Below, piece after piece: positions 7,502 to 16,133 of a stretch of 64,000 nucleotides of DNA. The notes below the pieces were generated by a model, which saw nothing but the letters and a program-made list of their open reading frames with translations, ran no database searches and was not told where the DNA came from. The first letter of the stretch is position 1. Each line of letters starts with the position of its first letter. Position numbers and translations under genes: made by a program. The stretch covers positions 83,676-147,675 of the forward strand of contig CAJPPK010000002.1 of assembly GCA_905372565.1 (NCBI GenBank), given 5' to 3'. The DNA comes from an uncultured Porphyromonas sp. (GTDB lineage Bacteria; Bacteroidota; Bacteroidia; Bacteroidales; Porphyromonadaceae).

Positions 7502-8710
7502 TTAGTCTGGAATTCGTTGGAGAATGAAGTTGGCGATATCGCGAGCCACAGCTTCTTTGCTCTTAAGCTCGTAGGCTTCGATTGTGCCCTCTCTATCGAA
7601 GAGAGTTACCTTGTTTGTCTCGTGGGCAAAGCCAGCTCCAGGATCTTGTAGGCTATTGAGGACGATGGCATCAAAGTGCTTCTTCTCCATCTTTCGTTGA
7701 GCTTCCTCTAGTCCAGCAGTGCTCTCTAGGGCAAAACCCACAAAGAACTGATCGACTCGCTTACGTGCCCCGAGCAAGGCGGCTATGTCAGGGTTTCGGA
7801 TGAGCTCTAGCTCTAGGAACTCTTGCCCTTCTCTCTTGATCTTATCTGTATAGCGTACGCTCGGTCGGTAGTCTGCGACGGCTGCTGCGAAGATAGCGAT
7901 GTCTGCATCATCTATGAGGGCTTCGGTGGCATCTAGCATCTCTTCTGCTGTCGTGACGTTATGGACTTGTACTCCCTGCGTAGGATGTAAGTTAGATGGA
8001 CCTAAGACTAAGTGTACCTCAGCACCACGTCGATGGAACTCATTGGCTAGCGCGATACCCATACGACCTGTAGAGTGATTCCCGATGAAGCGTACAGGAT
8101 CGATAGCTTCATGGGTAGGTCCAGCTGTGAGGACGATACGCTTTCCTTGATAATCTAGCTCTGAGGAGAAGAAGTCCTCGAGGGCTGCGATGATACGCTC
8201 AGGCTCTTCCATACGTCCCTTACCGACGAGGTGGCTGGCTAGAAATCCTGACTGAGGCTCGATGATGAAGTTACCACGACGAGCTAAGAGGTCTAGGTTC
8301 TCTGTCGTCGTTGGGTGCGCAAGCATATCTAGATCCATAGCTGGGGCAACGAAGACAGGTGCTTTCATCGACAGATAGGTCGTCAGAAGCATGTTATCTG
8401 CGATGCCATGAGCCATCTTACCTATGGTCGCAGCTGTCGCAGGGGCGATCACCATCGCATCAGCCCAGAGCCCAATGTCTACGTGACTATTCCATGTGCC
8501 ATCCCGACCACTGAAGAACTCACTGATTACGGGACGAGAACTTAGAGCCGACAGCGTGATTGGGGTGATGAACTCCTTACCTGCAGGGGTGATCACGATC
8601 TGTACCTCCGCTCCCTCTCTAATGAAGAGGCGAGTGAGGACAGCTGCCTTGTAGGCGGCGATACTCCCCGATATGCCTAGGACGATATGCTTCCCTTGTA
8701 GTACTCCCAT
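7502..8710 (-). CDS. coaBC: Bifunctional phosphopantothenoylcysteine decarboxylase / phosphopantothenate-cysteine ligase
   Basis: 402 residues from the ATG at 8710. A longer frame begins at 8782 but would overlap the exonuclease gene, and homology starts at 'GKHIVLGISGSIAAYK'. The flavoprotein CoaC half has 'HVDIGLWADAMVIAPATAATIGK' with the catalytic His at residue 76. The CoaB half has 'RIVLTAGPTHE' and 'RFIGNHSTGRMG'. The pair converts phosphopantothenate plus cysteine to phosphopantetheine, and coaD, a later step, is also in this window. Two positions are odd compared with E. coli CoaC: PAMN reads PAMD (123-126), and the ACG active-site cysteine reads ASH (Ser159). Confidence 0.93.
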   Translation of the reverse strand: MGVLQGKHIVLGISGSIAAYKAAVLTRLFIREGAEVQIVITPAGKEFITPITLSALSSRPVISEFFSGRDGTWNSHVDIGLWADAMVIAPATAATIGKMAHGIADNMLLTTYLSMKAPVFVAPAMDLDMLAHPTTTENLDLLARRGNFIIEPQSGFLASHLVGKGRMEEPERIIAALEDFFSSELDYQGKRIVLTAGPTHEAIDPVRFIGNHSTGRMGIALANEFHRRGAEVHLVLGPSNLHPTQGVQVHNVTTAEEMLDATEALIDDADIAIFAAAVADYRPSVRYTDKIKREGQEFLELELIRNPDIAALLGARKRVDQFFVGFALESTAGLEEAQRKMEKKHFDAIVLNSLQDPGAGFAHETNKVTLFDREGTIEAYELKSKEAVARDIANFILQRIPD

Positions 8711-8714
8711 AGTT

Positions 8715-9485
8715 TTACTTTGTACGCGTCTGCTGATATAGGCGAGAGAACCAGAGCTTTGTCTCCAGAGGGAACTGCGCATCCATTACCCAGCGATAGT
8801 AGCCTGAGTCCTTACTTAGGATGTATAGGGCAGATTGCCCCTTGTGTTTCCCGAAATTGATTACGATCTCACCAGCTTCGTTATAGATTAAGCTACCAGC
8901 AAAGTCTACTCGCTTCCCGTAGGAGGAGAACTCTGCTAGCTGAGCGACATCATTTTGTAGCTCCTCGGGATAGCGTTCTATCTGAGCCTCTAGTACTTCA
9001 AATGTCGCTAAGGTATCAGCCTCTGCCGAGTGAGCATTCTCTAGCGTCTTATTACAGTAGAATCGATAAGCGGCCTCGAGCGTGCGTCGCTCAAGCTTAT
9101 GATAGATCGTCTGGACGTCGATGAAGTGCCGATCACTGAAGTCCACCGGTATACCCGCTCGGAGAAACTCCTCCACGAGCATCGGGACATCAAAGCGATT
9201 GGAATTGAATCCAGCGATGTCACAGCCCTCGATCCAGGCATAGAGACTCTTGGCGACCTGAGCGAAGAGCGGGCAATCTGCGACATCTTCGTCGGATATG
9301 CCGTGTACCGCTGTCGATTCGGGGGGGATCGGCATCCCTGGGTTAATGCGTCGTGTCCGTGTCTCCTGGAGTCCGTCAGGATGTACCTTGAGGATGGAGA
9401 TCTCTACGATCCTGTCACGGGTGATTTGCACCCCTGTCGTCTCCAGATCGAAGACGACGAGAGGGCGTGTGAGATGTAGCTTCAT
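8715..9485 (-). CDS. DnaQ-like 3'-5' exonuclease with C-terminal DUF3820-like domain
   Basis: 256 residues. The first 165 form a DEDDh exonuclease: ExoI 'VFDLETTG' at about 10-17, ExoII 'GFNSNRFDVPML' and ExoIII 'HSAEADTLATFEVL'. The C terminus adds 'INFGKHKGQSALYILSKD' and 'YYRWVMDAQFP', which resemble the small DUF3820 domain. It may be a proofreading epsilon-like subunit or a stand-alone DNA or RNA exonuclease. Its place directly between dnaN (33 bases) and coaBC (4 bases) favours a replication or repair role. The stop lies four bases before the coaBC start. Confidence 0.85.
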   Translation of the reverse strand: MKLHLTRPLVVFDLETTGVQITRDRIVEISILKVHPDGLQETRTRRINPGMPIPPESTAVHGISDEDVADCPLFAQVAKSLYAWIEGCDIAGFNSNRFDVPMLVEEFLRAGIPVDFSDRHFIDVQTIYHKLERRTLEAAYRFYCNKTLENAHSAEADTLATFEVLEAQIERYPEELQNDVAQLAEFSSYGKRVDFAGSLIYNEAGEIVINFGKHKGQSALYILSKDSGYYRWVMDAQFPLETKLWFSRLYQQTRTK

Positions 9486-9518
9486 AGGGAAGATAGCAAG
9501 GGGAAGAACTATCGGAGC

Positions 9519-10667
9519 TTACTCTCCCAGGAGCTTCATAGGGATGATCAGCGTGCAGATCTCTATCCCTTCGTCCATAGCTAGAGGGGTGATGACTCCA
9601 GCACGAGTTTGGTCAGTGAGTCCGAATTGGACCTGCTCTGAAGTAAAGCTCTGCAGTAAGCGCTGGAGGAAGTTAAAGTCAAATCCAATGCGTACCTGTG
9701 TCCCTGCTTCCTGGCCTGAGCATGGGATCGTTTCTTCGGCTGCGATAGACAGATCAAGGTCCTGTGCCGTGATGCGAAGAGCTCCGTCTGCGAAGTGGAA
9801 AACGATCAAGCTACTTGCCTTATTCGCAAAGAGTGAGACGCGCTTAGCTGCAAAGAAAAGCTGATCTTTCTCTAGGAGAATGTTGTGCACAGAGCTAGGA
9901 GGGATGACGGAATTATAGTTCGGATACGTTCCTTCGAGTAGGCGTACCGTCAGCGCTCCTCGTGTCATCTGGAAGTGAGCATTGCGCCCATCGAAGGAGA
10001 TCTTCACCGTACCCGTCTCCTTAGCTAAGAGACCACGAGTAAGGAGGTAAGCCATACGCGAAGGAAGGACGATGCGTGCTGCCTCAGCACTCTTGATATT
10101 GTGATCAGTGTAGCGTACTAGGATTCGCCCATCAGTAGCTACGGTGACAAGTTGCTCAGGGAAGAAGTCTAGGAGTACACCTGTCATGACTGGACGACGC
10201 TCGTCATCACTCGCAGCAAATACCGTGCGCTCTAGAGCACGAAGCAGTGATTGAGCGGGTAGCTCTACGACCTTGGTCTGACTATCCTCTAGCGATACGC
10301 CTTCTGGGTAGATCTCTGCCGAGGTAGTCAAGAAGCTGAAGTGTCCGTTACTATAGGTTACCGAGGCCTTACCAGCTTCGATATCTACCTCTACTTCGAT
10401 AGGTTGGTCGGGGAGCTCCTTAAGTGAATCTATGATGATTTGGCTCCTTACGGCGAAGGCGCCATCTTCTCCCTGACTGTTATTTACTTCGACGAAGCAG
10501 GTCTGTCGGTTGCTTTGGTCTGCGGCGGTTAAGGTAAGCTGGTTGCCTTGAAGCTCAAAGAGAATGTTCTCCAAGACGGGGACGGCAGCGATGCTCTTGC
10601 TCGAAATGACCTTAGCTACGGCTTGCAGTTGCTGGAGCAGATCAGTACTGGTTACGACGAACTTCAT
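9519..10667 (-). CDS. dnaN: DNA polymerase III sliding clamp (beta subunit)
   Basis: 382 residues, close to the normal 366-375. The clamp is a ring-shaped dimer of three repeated domains per chain that holds the polymerase on DNA. Recognisable segments are 'VLENILFELQGNQLTLTAADQSN', 'SASD/AASDDERRPVMTGVLLDF' at the second domain, and 'VRLLEGTYPNYNSVIP' at the domain interface. The C terminus is 'TLIIPMKLLGE', where family members usually end in a methionine-arginine-leucine motif. A -7 box is at 10699-10706 (minus), about 32 bases before the start. It heads a likely dnaN-exonuclease-coaBC-DUF4835-recN-hemG-CDF run. Confidence 0.95.
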   Translation of the reverse strand: MKFVVTSTDLLQQLQAVAKVISSKSIAAVPVLENILFELQGNQLTLTAADQSNRQTCFVEVNNSQGEDGAFAVRSQIIIDSLKELPDQPIEVEVDIEAGKASVTYSNGHFSFLTTSAEIYPEGVSLEDSQTKVVELPAQSLLRALERTVFAASDDERRPVMTGVLLDFFPEQLVTVATDGRILVRYTDHNIKSAEAARIVLPSRMAYLLTRGLLAKETGTVKISFDGRNAHFQMTRGALTVRLLEGTYPNYNSVIPPSSVHNILLEKDQLFFAAKRVSLFANKASSLIVFHFADGALRITAQDLDLSIAAEETIPCSGQEAGTQVRIGFDFNFLQRLLQSFTSEQVQFGLTDQTRAGVITPLAMDEGIEICTLIIPMKLLGE

Positions 10668-10698
10668 AGGTGGATATATCTGAATGATTAAGTATGTA

Positions 10699-10706
10699 CA
10701 AAGATA
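10699..10706 (-). promoter_or_regulatory. Putative -7 element for dnaN
   Basis: TATCTTTG on the minus strand, placing transcription start at about 10692 and leaving a leader of about 25 bases. No clear -33 TTG was found. Confidence 0.5.
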
Positions 10707-10808
10707 CGTCTTTCTGAGGGGACTGCCTATGGCTCTGACAGAGCCCAGGGATCGAGTATTCCAGCCCGAGCTAAATCATCCTCGAGATGAGTAAATAGCT
10801 TCTCTAGA

Positions 10809-10892
10809 GAGAAGATATACCTCTGATTCGGAAGAGATATACCTTTCGTGCGGGTATCATATACCTCTCCGAGATGCAAGGTATGGTATCCC
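10809..10892. repeat. 22-bp tandem array (AG-ATATAC-CT type)
   Basis: Three clear units start at 10809, 10831 and 10853, exactly 22 bp apart, each with ATATACCT at the same place: GAGAAG-ATATAC-CTCTGA, GAAGAG-ATATAC-CTTTCG and GGTATC-ATATAC-CTCTCC. A weaker fourth (TGCAAG-GTATGG-TATCCC) starts at 10875. It occupies the dnaN/SWIM-gene gap. The remainder of that gap holds the dnaN -7 box and the SWIM-gene terminator. Confidence 0.8.
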
Positions 10893-10962
10893 GAGTCAAA
10901 TCACCGTATCGTGAAAGGAGGATAGGCTTCGTCTAGGAGAACGGATGGCCTAAGAGAAGAAG

Positions 10963-11010
10963 AGCGGGACACTGCTGGAGCTTAGGTGAAGCTAGCCACA
11001 GTGTCCCGCT
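10963..11010 (-). terminator. Hairpin downstream of the SWIM-domain gene
   Basis: Perfect 12-bp arms AGCGGGACACTG and CAGTGTCCCGCT are separated by 24 bases. On the minus strand they are followed by a C/T-rich CTTCTTCTCTTA. Confidence 0.75.
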
Positions 11011-11043
11011 GAGAGGGAGCTTGGAGAGAAGAAGAATTAACCT

Positions 11044-12441
11044 TTAGCGAGGATCAAGGAGTGCTTTGATACGCTCTCTGAGAAGCTCTGAGGCTTCGGA
11101 GTCTGCTAGGATATCACCCAAGAGCGAGAGGAACTTATTCACTCGGTCTGTCGGTGTCAGCAATTCTTCGATAGGTAGCTGGGGAGCAGTATTATCTGCC
11201 GAGGGAAGGATATGAGCCTTAAGTAAGACACGGGTAACAAAGTGCGTGAAGAGACGCATCTCTGGTGGGAGCAGATCTCGATACTCTTGGAGGGGGAACA
11301 TCGGGCGGTACGTGTGAATGAACTTGTAGAACGGACCGATGATGAAGGGGTTGATGTGCTGAAGGATCGAGGATAGCTGGACGGGAGTAAAGGACTTCAA
11401 GGCCTCAACGTGGAGGTAGAGATGTTTGATCTCTAGGCGCTTGATAGCAAGGGAAAGGGGGTTCTTCCATTCCTTTAGGCAGTCGGCGTCGTTAATGTAG
11501 ACGAAGGTGGCCTTTTCTCCTAGGGTCGTCTGATGCTTGAGGAACTGTTGCTGGGAGAGTACCTGTACGGGCAGGTGGATATACTCACTATACTGGAAGA
11601 GGATAGACTGCCAGACCAGGACATCTGTATCAGAGTTAACGATGATATAGCCCTTATCTCGTACCTCCTCACCTTGGTAGATCTCCTCGGTAAGGCGAGC
11701 GATGAGGTGGATATAGAAGGGGTGTTTGACTCCGATGATGAACCCATAGCCATTGAAGCATAGCTCATAGAGTAGGGATTCCACCTCCTTGTAGGCAGGG
11801 GAGAGTGCCTTTTTGTCCCAAGGGATTGCCTGTTCAGGGTAGGCAGAGCGAAGTTCATTCTGCCATTGCTTGAGATTTAGTTGCTCCGTGACGAACTCTT
11901 GGACATCGTCGTAGCAACGGAAGGAGGGGGAGATGTTTACCGCCTCTTGACTAATCTGGTCTAGGAGGTGGAAGTTAGCTTCGGGTAGGACGCCATCTTC
12001 GGTAAAGTATTTCTCCTTCAGACGCTCGTATTCGTTGCGATAAGCATCACCAATGCGGATCCGGATGCTACGACCTCCCTTGTAGCTAACGAACATGGAT
12101 GAGTATTCGGCAGCATAGCTCAGTCCAGCCCAAGGATAGCCTGGGACGTGCTCTTGGAGGAAGAGAGAGACCGCTTCGAGGTGCTTACAGGTACCTAACC
12201 CATTGGTTCGGAAGTCTAGACAAGAGCAGAAGTTACGATCACTCTGTACGCCACGGAAGGCGACCTTGTACCGCCCCGTATCGCTACAGACAAGATAGTC
12301 GCCCCAGATGCGGTTCTTGTCTAGATGTTCGACGGAGAAATTACTCTCACGAGCATTCTCTCTACGAAGAGCGACCTGCCACTCTTCGATGGTCATGTTA
12401 TCGGGGCAGATCTTGTTCGATAGGCGGTTCCCTAGTTTCAT
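11044..12441 (-). CDS. SWIM zinc-finger protein with a degenerate SNF2-helicase-like region
   Basis: 465 residues. A SWIM zinc finger (CxCx10CxH) is formed by C72, C74, C85 and H87. In Bacteroidetes SWIM proteins are often followed by an active SNF2 ATPase of about 1,000 residues in total. Here the following region still resembles the first SNF2 lobe in order, but every catalytic motif is lost. The Walker A position reads 'NGYGFIIGVKHPF' (230-242), the DEAQ box reads 'NDADCLKEW' (317-325), and GTPLEN reads 'HVEALKSF' (344-351), ahead of 'INPFIIGPFYKFIHTY', which matches the usual 'LDP..LGPLxRF' segment. The second RecA lobe is absent. It is probably a DNA-binding pseudo-helicase. The alignment is mine by eye. 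It lies 40 bases after uvrA. Confidence 0.65.
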   Translation of the reverse strand: MKLGNRLSNKICPDNMTIEEWQVALRRENARESNFSVEHLDKNRIWGDYLVCSDTGRYKVAFRGVQSDRNFCSCLDFRTNGLGTCKHLEAVSLFLQEHVPGYPWAGLSYAAEYSSMFVSYKGGRSIRIRIGDAYRNEYERLKEKYFTEDGVLPEANFHLLDQISQEAVNISPSFRCYDDVQEFVTEQLNLKQWQNELRSAYPEQAIPWDKKALSPAYKEVESLLYELCFNGYGFIIGVKHPFYIHLIARLTEEIYQGEEVRDKGYIIVNSDTDVLVWQSILFQYSEYIHLPVQVLSQQQFLKHQTTLGEKATFVYINDADCLKEWKNPLSLAIKRLEIKHLYLHVEALKSFTPVQLSSILQHINPFIIGPFYKFIHTYRPMFPLQEYRDLLPPEMRLFTHFVTRVLLKAHILPSADNTAPQLPIEELLTPTDRVNKFLSLLGDILADSEASELLRERIKALLDPR

Positions 12442-12481
12442 AAGTGTGGTGTTAGTATGGGTTAAGTAGTTTGCTTGTGTG

Positions 12482-15352
12482 TTAGCTTTTGCTTCGTTTC
12501 TTATTCGCTTGCTTGGCTAGGGAGGTAGCTTGTGCTTGCTGGAGTTCTTGGGCTAGGAATGGAGCAGTAGGGCTATCTTGATGAGAGATTAGACCTTCGG
12601 GTGCCCCTTGATAGATGAGTTGCCCTCCATCACGTCCGCCCTCAGGTCCGATCTCGATAAGATAGTCTGCGGAGCGGATGATGTCTAGGTTATGCTCGAT
12701 GATGATGACCGTATTCCCCCGATCGACTAGACGGTTAAGGATACCTAGGAGCACTCGTATGTCTTCGAAGTGAAGCCCTGTAGTCGGTTCGTCTAGGATA
12801 TAGATGGTCTGACCGGTATCTCTCTTAGCAAGTTCCGTAGCGAGCTTAATACGTTGGCTTTCCCCTCCAGACAGGGTGGTAGAGGATTGTCCCAGCTTAA
12901 TGTAGCCTAGGCCGACATCTTGCAGTACCTGTAGCTTCTTAAGGATGGGGGGGACGTTAGCGAAGAACTCCACTGCCATGTTGATCGTCATGTCTAGGAC
13001 ATCAGCAATGCTCTTGCCCTTGAAGCGCACCTCCAGTGTCTCCCGATTGTATCGCTTACCACGACAGACCTCACAGGGGGCATAGACATCGGGAAGGAAG
13101 TTCATCTCGATGGTTTTGTAACCATTACCCGAACAGGTATCACAGCGTCCACCCGATACATTGAATGAGAAGCGACCAGGCTTGTAGCCACGCATCTTAC
13201 TTTCGGGTAGACCTACGAATAGGTTACGAATATCCGTGAAGACACCCGTGTAGGTCGCTGGATTACTGCGAGGGGTACGTCCGATAGGAGATTGGTCTAC
13301 GGCGACGACTTTATCGACGAGCTCTAAGCCCTCAATGCTATCGTATGGTAGAGGCTCCTTAAGTGAAGAGTAGAGATGCTGGCTAAGGATCGGGTAGAGT
13401 GTCTCATTGATCAAGGTGCTCTTGCCACTACCCGAGACGCCAGCTACGCAGATGAGTGTCCCTAGAGGAAAGGAGACATCGACGCTACGGAGGTTATTCC
13501 CTCGGGCACCCCGCAGGGTGAGTAGCTTCTCTTGAGTAATAGGTCTGCGCTCACGTAGCTCAATTTGCTTCTCTCCGCTGATATACTGTGCGGTGAGGGT
13601 TTTCGCTTGAAGCATCTCCTTGGGCGTACCGGCAAAGACGACTTCACCACCTAGGCGTCCAGCCTTAGGACCCATATCGATGATGTGGTCGGCCTCGAGC
13701 ATCATATCCTTATCGTGCTCTACGACGATGATCGTATTGCCGAGGTCACGTAGCTTCTGGAGTGAATGGATGAGGCGGATATTGTCTCGCTGATGCAGAC
13801 CGATGCTGGGCTCATCAAGGATATAGAGCACCTCTACGAGCTGGGTACCGATCTGTGTAGCTAGACGAATGCGTTGGCTCTCTCCACCTGATAGGGTGGA
13901 TGCAGTACGATTCATCGACAGGTAGCCTAGGCCAACATCGAGGAGGAAGGATAGGCGAGTCCGAATCTCCTTGAGCACCTCGGTAGCGATGACCCGTTGC
14001 TGTGGGTTCATCTGCTCCTCAATACCATCCAGCCAAGATGCTAGATGACTAAGCTCCATGGAGGCTACCTCTCCGATATTCTTACCAGCTATGAAGTAGT
14101 GCAAGGCTTCCTTATTGAGACGTCCACCCTCACACTCCGGACAGAGATCTGCTCGGGTAAACTGCGCCAACCACTTCTCCGATTCCTTAGAGTCCTCTTC
14201 ATCCTGCTGGGCTAAGAGAATACTTCCTAGACCATCATAGCTGAGGGGAATACCTTTTAGATCAGGGAAGCGCTCATCATGGATGTATAGCTCTTCGTCA
14301 CTGCCCTGAAGGATCTCTGTAAGTAGGTCTTCGGGCAGATCTGCCAGGGGGGTCTTTAGCGTGACTTCATATTTCTGGCAGAGGGCGTCTAGCTGTGCAA
14401 AGAGTAGCGTACGCTTGTACTTACCTAGAGGGAGGATCCCACCTGAATAGATGCTCTTACTCTTATCAGGCATGATGCTCTCGGTATCGATGACGCGGAC
14501 TTCTCCTAATCCTTTACAGCGCGTGCAGCAGCCATTGGGAGAGTTAAAGGAGAAGTTGTGAGGAGCAGGCTCATTATATGATAGTCCGGTCTCCGGATCC
14601 ATCAAGTGACGACTGAAGTAAGCGGTCGCTTGGGTCGCAAGATCTAGTACCATCAGCACTCCGTCTCCCTCCTTGAGTGTCAGCTGTAGACTAGAGCGTA
14701 GACGATCTCGGTTCTTCTCCGTGATCGTTAGCTTGTCGGTCTGTACCTCGACACTATGTAGCTTGTAGCGGTCGAGCTTCATCCCATAGGTGATCTCTCG
14801 AAGCTCCCCATCAACACGCACGGTGAGATAGCTCTTCTTCCGAAGTTGCTCAAAGAGCTCTTTGTAGTGTCCCTTACGTTGCTTTACGACGGGAGCCAGG
14901 AGGAGAACACGCTTCCCCTCATAGCGCTCTAGGAGGAGATCCAAGAGTTGCTCTTCGGTATAGCGCACCATAGGCTTACCCGTTTGGTAAGAGATGGCTT
15001 CTCCAGCACGAGCATAGAGCAGGCGGAAGAAGTCGTAGATCTCTGTCACGGTGCCTACTGTGGAGCGAGGGTTACGGTTCGTAGTCTTCTGCTCAATGGA
15101 TATGACAGGACCAAGCCCATCGATTTGCTCTACATCGGGGCGCTCCATCCCACCACCGAGAAAGCCTCGGGCATAAGAGCTGAAGGTCTCGATATATCGG
15201 CGCTGACCCTCTGCATAGATTGTATCGAAGGCTAGGGAGGACTTACCGCTCCCACTTAGTCCAGTAAAGACGGTGAGAGAATAGCGAGGAATATGTACAT
15301 CTACATTCTTGAGGTTGTGTACGCGGGCACCTTGAATGTCTAAGTCTTGCAT
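12482..15352 (-). CDS. uvrA: Excinuclease ABC subunit A (UvrA)
   Basis: 956 residues, normal for UvrA, the damage-recognition ATPase of nucleotide excision repair. It has two ABC modules: Walker A '[13 protein letters not shown]' near residue 32 and '[13 protein letters not shown]' near 640, with signature 'LSGGESQRI' twice. Zinc sites are visible at 'CTRCKG', 'CPECEGGRL' and 'CDTCSGNG...CEVCRGKRY'. Both the UvrB-binding region and the insertion domain appear present. A -7 box is at 15458-15465 on the minus strand. A second full-length UvrA lies at 49087, so the genome has at least two. Confidence 0.93.
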   Translation of the reverse strand: MQDLDIQGARVHNLKNVDVHIPRYSLTVFTGLSGSGKSSLAFDTIYAEGQRRYIETFSSYARGFLGGGMERPDVEQIDGLGPVISIEQKTTNRNPRSTVGTVTEIYDFFRLLYARAGEAISYQTGKPMVRYTEEQLLDLLLERYEGKRVLLLAPVVKQRKGHYKELFEQLRKKSYLTVRVDGELREITYGMKLDRYKLHSVEVQTDKLTITEKNRDRLRSSLQLTLKEGDGVLMVLDLATQATAYFSRHLMDPETGLSYNEPAPHNFSFNSPNGCCTRCKGLGEVRVIDTESIMPDKSKSIYSGGILPLGKYKRTLLFAQLDALCQKYEVTLKTPLADLPEDLLTEILQGSDEELYIHDERFPDLKGIPLSYDGLGSILLAQQDEEDSKESEKWLAQFTRADLCPECEGGRLNKEALHYFIAGKNIGEVASMELSHLASWLDGIEEQMNPQQRVIATEVLKEIRTRLSFLLDVGLGYLSMNRTASTLSGGESQRIRLATQIGTQLVEVLYILDEPSIGLHQRDNIRLIHSLQKLRDLGNTIIVVEHDKDMMLEADHIIDMGPKAGRLGGEVVFAGTPKEMLQAKTLTAQYISGEKQIELRERRPITQEKLLTLRGARGNNLRSVDVSFPLGTLICVAGVSGSGKSTLINETLYPILSQHLYSSLKEPLPYDSIEGLELVDKVVAVDQSPIGRTPRSNPATYTGVFTDIRNLFVGLPESKMRGYKPGRFSFNVSGGRCDTCSGNGYKTIEMNFLPDVYAPCEVCRGKRYNRETLEVRFKGKSIADVLDMTINMAVEFFANVPPILKKLQVLQDVGLGYIKLGQSSTTLSGGESQRIKLATELAKRDTGQTIYILDEPTTGLHFEDIRVLLGILNRLVDRGNTVIIIEHNLDIIRSADYLIEIGPEGGRDGGQLIYQGAPEGLISHQDSPTAPFLAQELQQAQATSLAKQANKKRSKS

Positions 15353-15457
15353 AAATGTATAGCGTGGAGAGCTACTCCAAGAAGAGCTGAAGTCTATCCC
15401 GAATAGGGTACCTTCATTAAGAATAATCTAAAGAGCTTCAGCGGATAATATATGGGG

Positions 15458-15465
15458 CAAAGATA
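15458..15465 (-). promoter_or_regulatory. Putative -7 element for uvrA
   Basis: TATCTTTG on the minus strand would give a leader of about 100 bases. No -33 element was convincing. Confidence 0.4.
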
Positions 15466-15628
15466 AATATAAAACGGACTAGAGCGTGCAGTCCTAGGTA
15501 TATCTCGAGAAAGATGATATCCTAGCTGGTCGAAAGGCTCTTAATCCGTCTTCTGTGGTATGCGAAGAGTGTCCTCCTGAGAGTAATGGTAGCTTGTCGG
15601 TGTGATGTAGCTATGCCTCCTCGCTCAG

Positions 15629-15712
15629 TTACGTATATTCTAACCCTTAGGTTAGGTATATTGTGACTCTTCGATTAGGTATATCGCAATGGAGGGATTA
15701 CGTATATTGTAA
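15629..15712. repeat. 23-bp tandem array (TTACGTATATTGTAA type)
   Basis: Four 15-bp cores start at 15629, 15652, 15675 and 15698, exactly 23 bp apart: TTACGTATATTCTAA, TTAGGTATATTGTGA, TTAGGTATATCGCAA and TTACGTATATTGTAA. Ends are inverted (TTAC/GTAA) and the 8-bp spacers are unrelated. It lies between uvrA and the SUI1 gene. The rest of that 400-bp gap (15353-15628) shows no gene, only the uvrA -7 box. Confidence 0.9.
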
Positions 15713-15758
15713 ATCGGTGTGCCACACGATGCCCTTTTGGAGAGGGAGATAAGTTCAG

Positions 15759-16091
15759 CTATTTCGTCTGACGGTAGCCTAACTCTAGAAGGATCTTACG
15801 TAGCTTCTCTCGCTGGTCTCCTTGCACTAAGATCTCTCCATCCTTGGCTGATCCCCCGACACCACAGCGCTGGCGAAGGAGTTTCCCTAGGGCTTCAAGG
15901 TCTTCTTTCGTACCGACAAAGCCCGTGATCAGAGAGACCTCCTTTCCTCCCCGCTGCTTTTTGGAGAGGGAGAGGCGGAGGCGTTGCTTATCTGGAGGGA
16001 GAGTAGTTGCTTCCTCGACTTCATCTGTCGTATAAGCGAAGTCTGGATTGGTGCTGTAGAGTACACCGAGGCGATTCTTCCAGTCGGACAT
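15759..16091 (-). CDS. SUI1/eIF1-fold translation factor (YciH type)
   Basis: 110 residues, the usual size for bacterial YciH. The SUI1 fold is seen at residues about 40-108: 'LRLSLSKKQRGGKEVSLITGF', 'LEALGKLLRQRCGVGGSAKDGEILVQGDQREKLRKIL'. The segment 'CGVGGSAKDGEI' is the diagnostic basic loop. Members resemble eukaryotic eIF1 and may affect start-codon or initiator selection, though the bacterial role is not settled. The gene is 42 bases downstream of coaD on the same strand. No strong terminator follows, only a small hairpin near 15712-15729. Confidence 0.88.
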   Translation of the reverse strand: MSDWKNRLGVLYSTNPDFAYTTDEVEEATTLPPDKQRLRLSLSKKQRGGKEVSLITGFVGTKEDLEALGKLLRQRCGVGGSAKDGEILVQGDQREKLRKILLELGYRQTK

Positions 16092-16133
16092 GGGATGATG
16101 TGGCTAAGCGTAAAGAATGGGTGGCAACGTCTG

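Noticed and set aside
8711..8782. Upstream extension of coaBC (start at 8782)
   Set aside because: The extra 24 codons overlap the exonuclease gene by most of their length, and homology begins at the ATG at 8710.
9298..9864. 188-codon plus-strand open frame opposite the exonuclease and dnaN genes
   Set aside because: It overlaps two well-supported minus-strand genes, and its translation is rich in R, S and C with no family resemblance.
15629..15712. CRISPR-like array
   Set aside because: Unit period is 23 bp with 8-bp spacers and degenerate cores. CRISPR repeats are usually 25 bp or more with spacers near 30 bp. The same reasoning excludes the other eight arrays.
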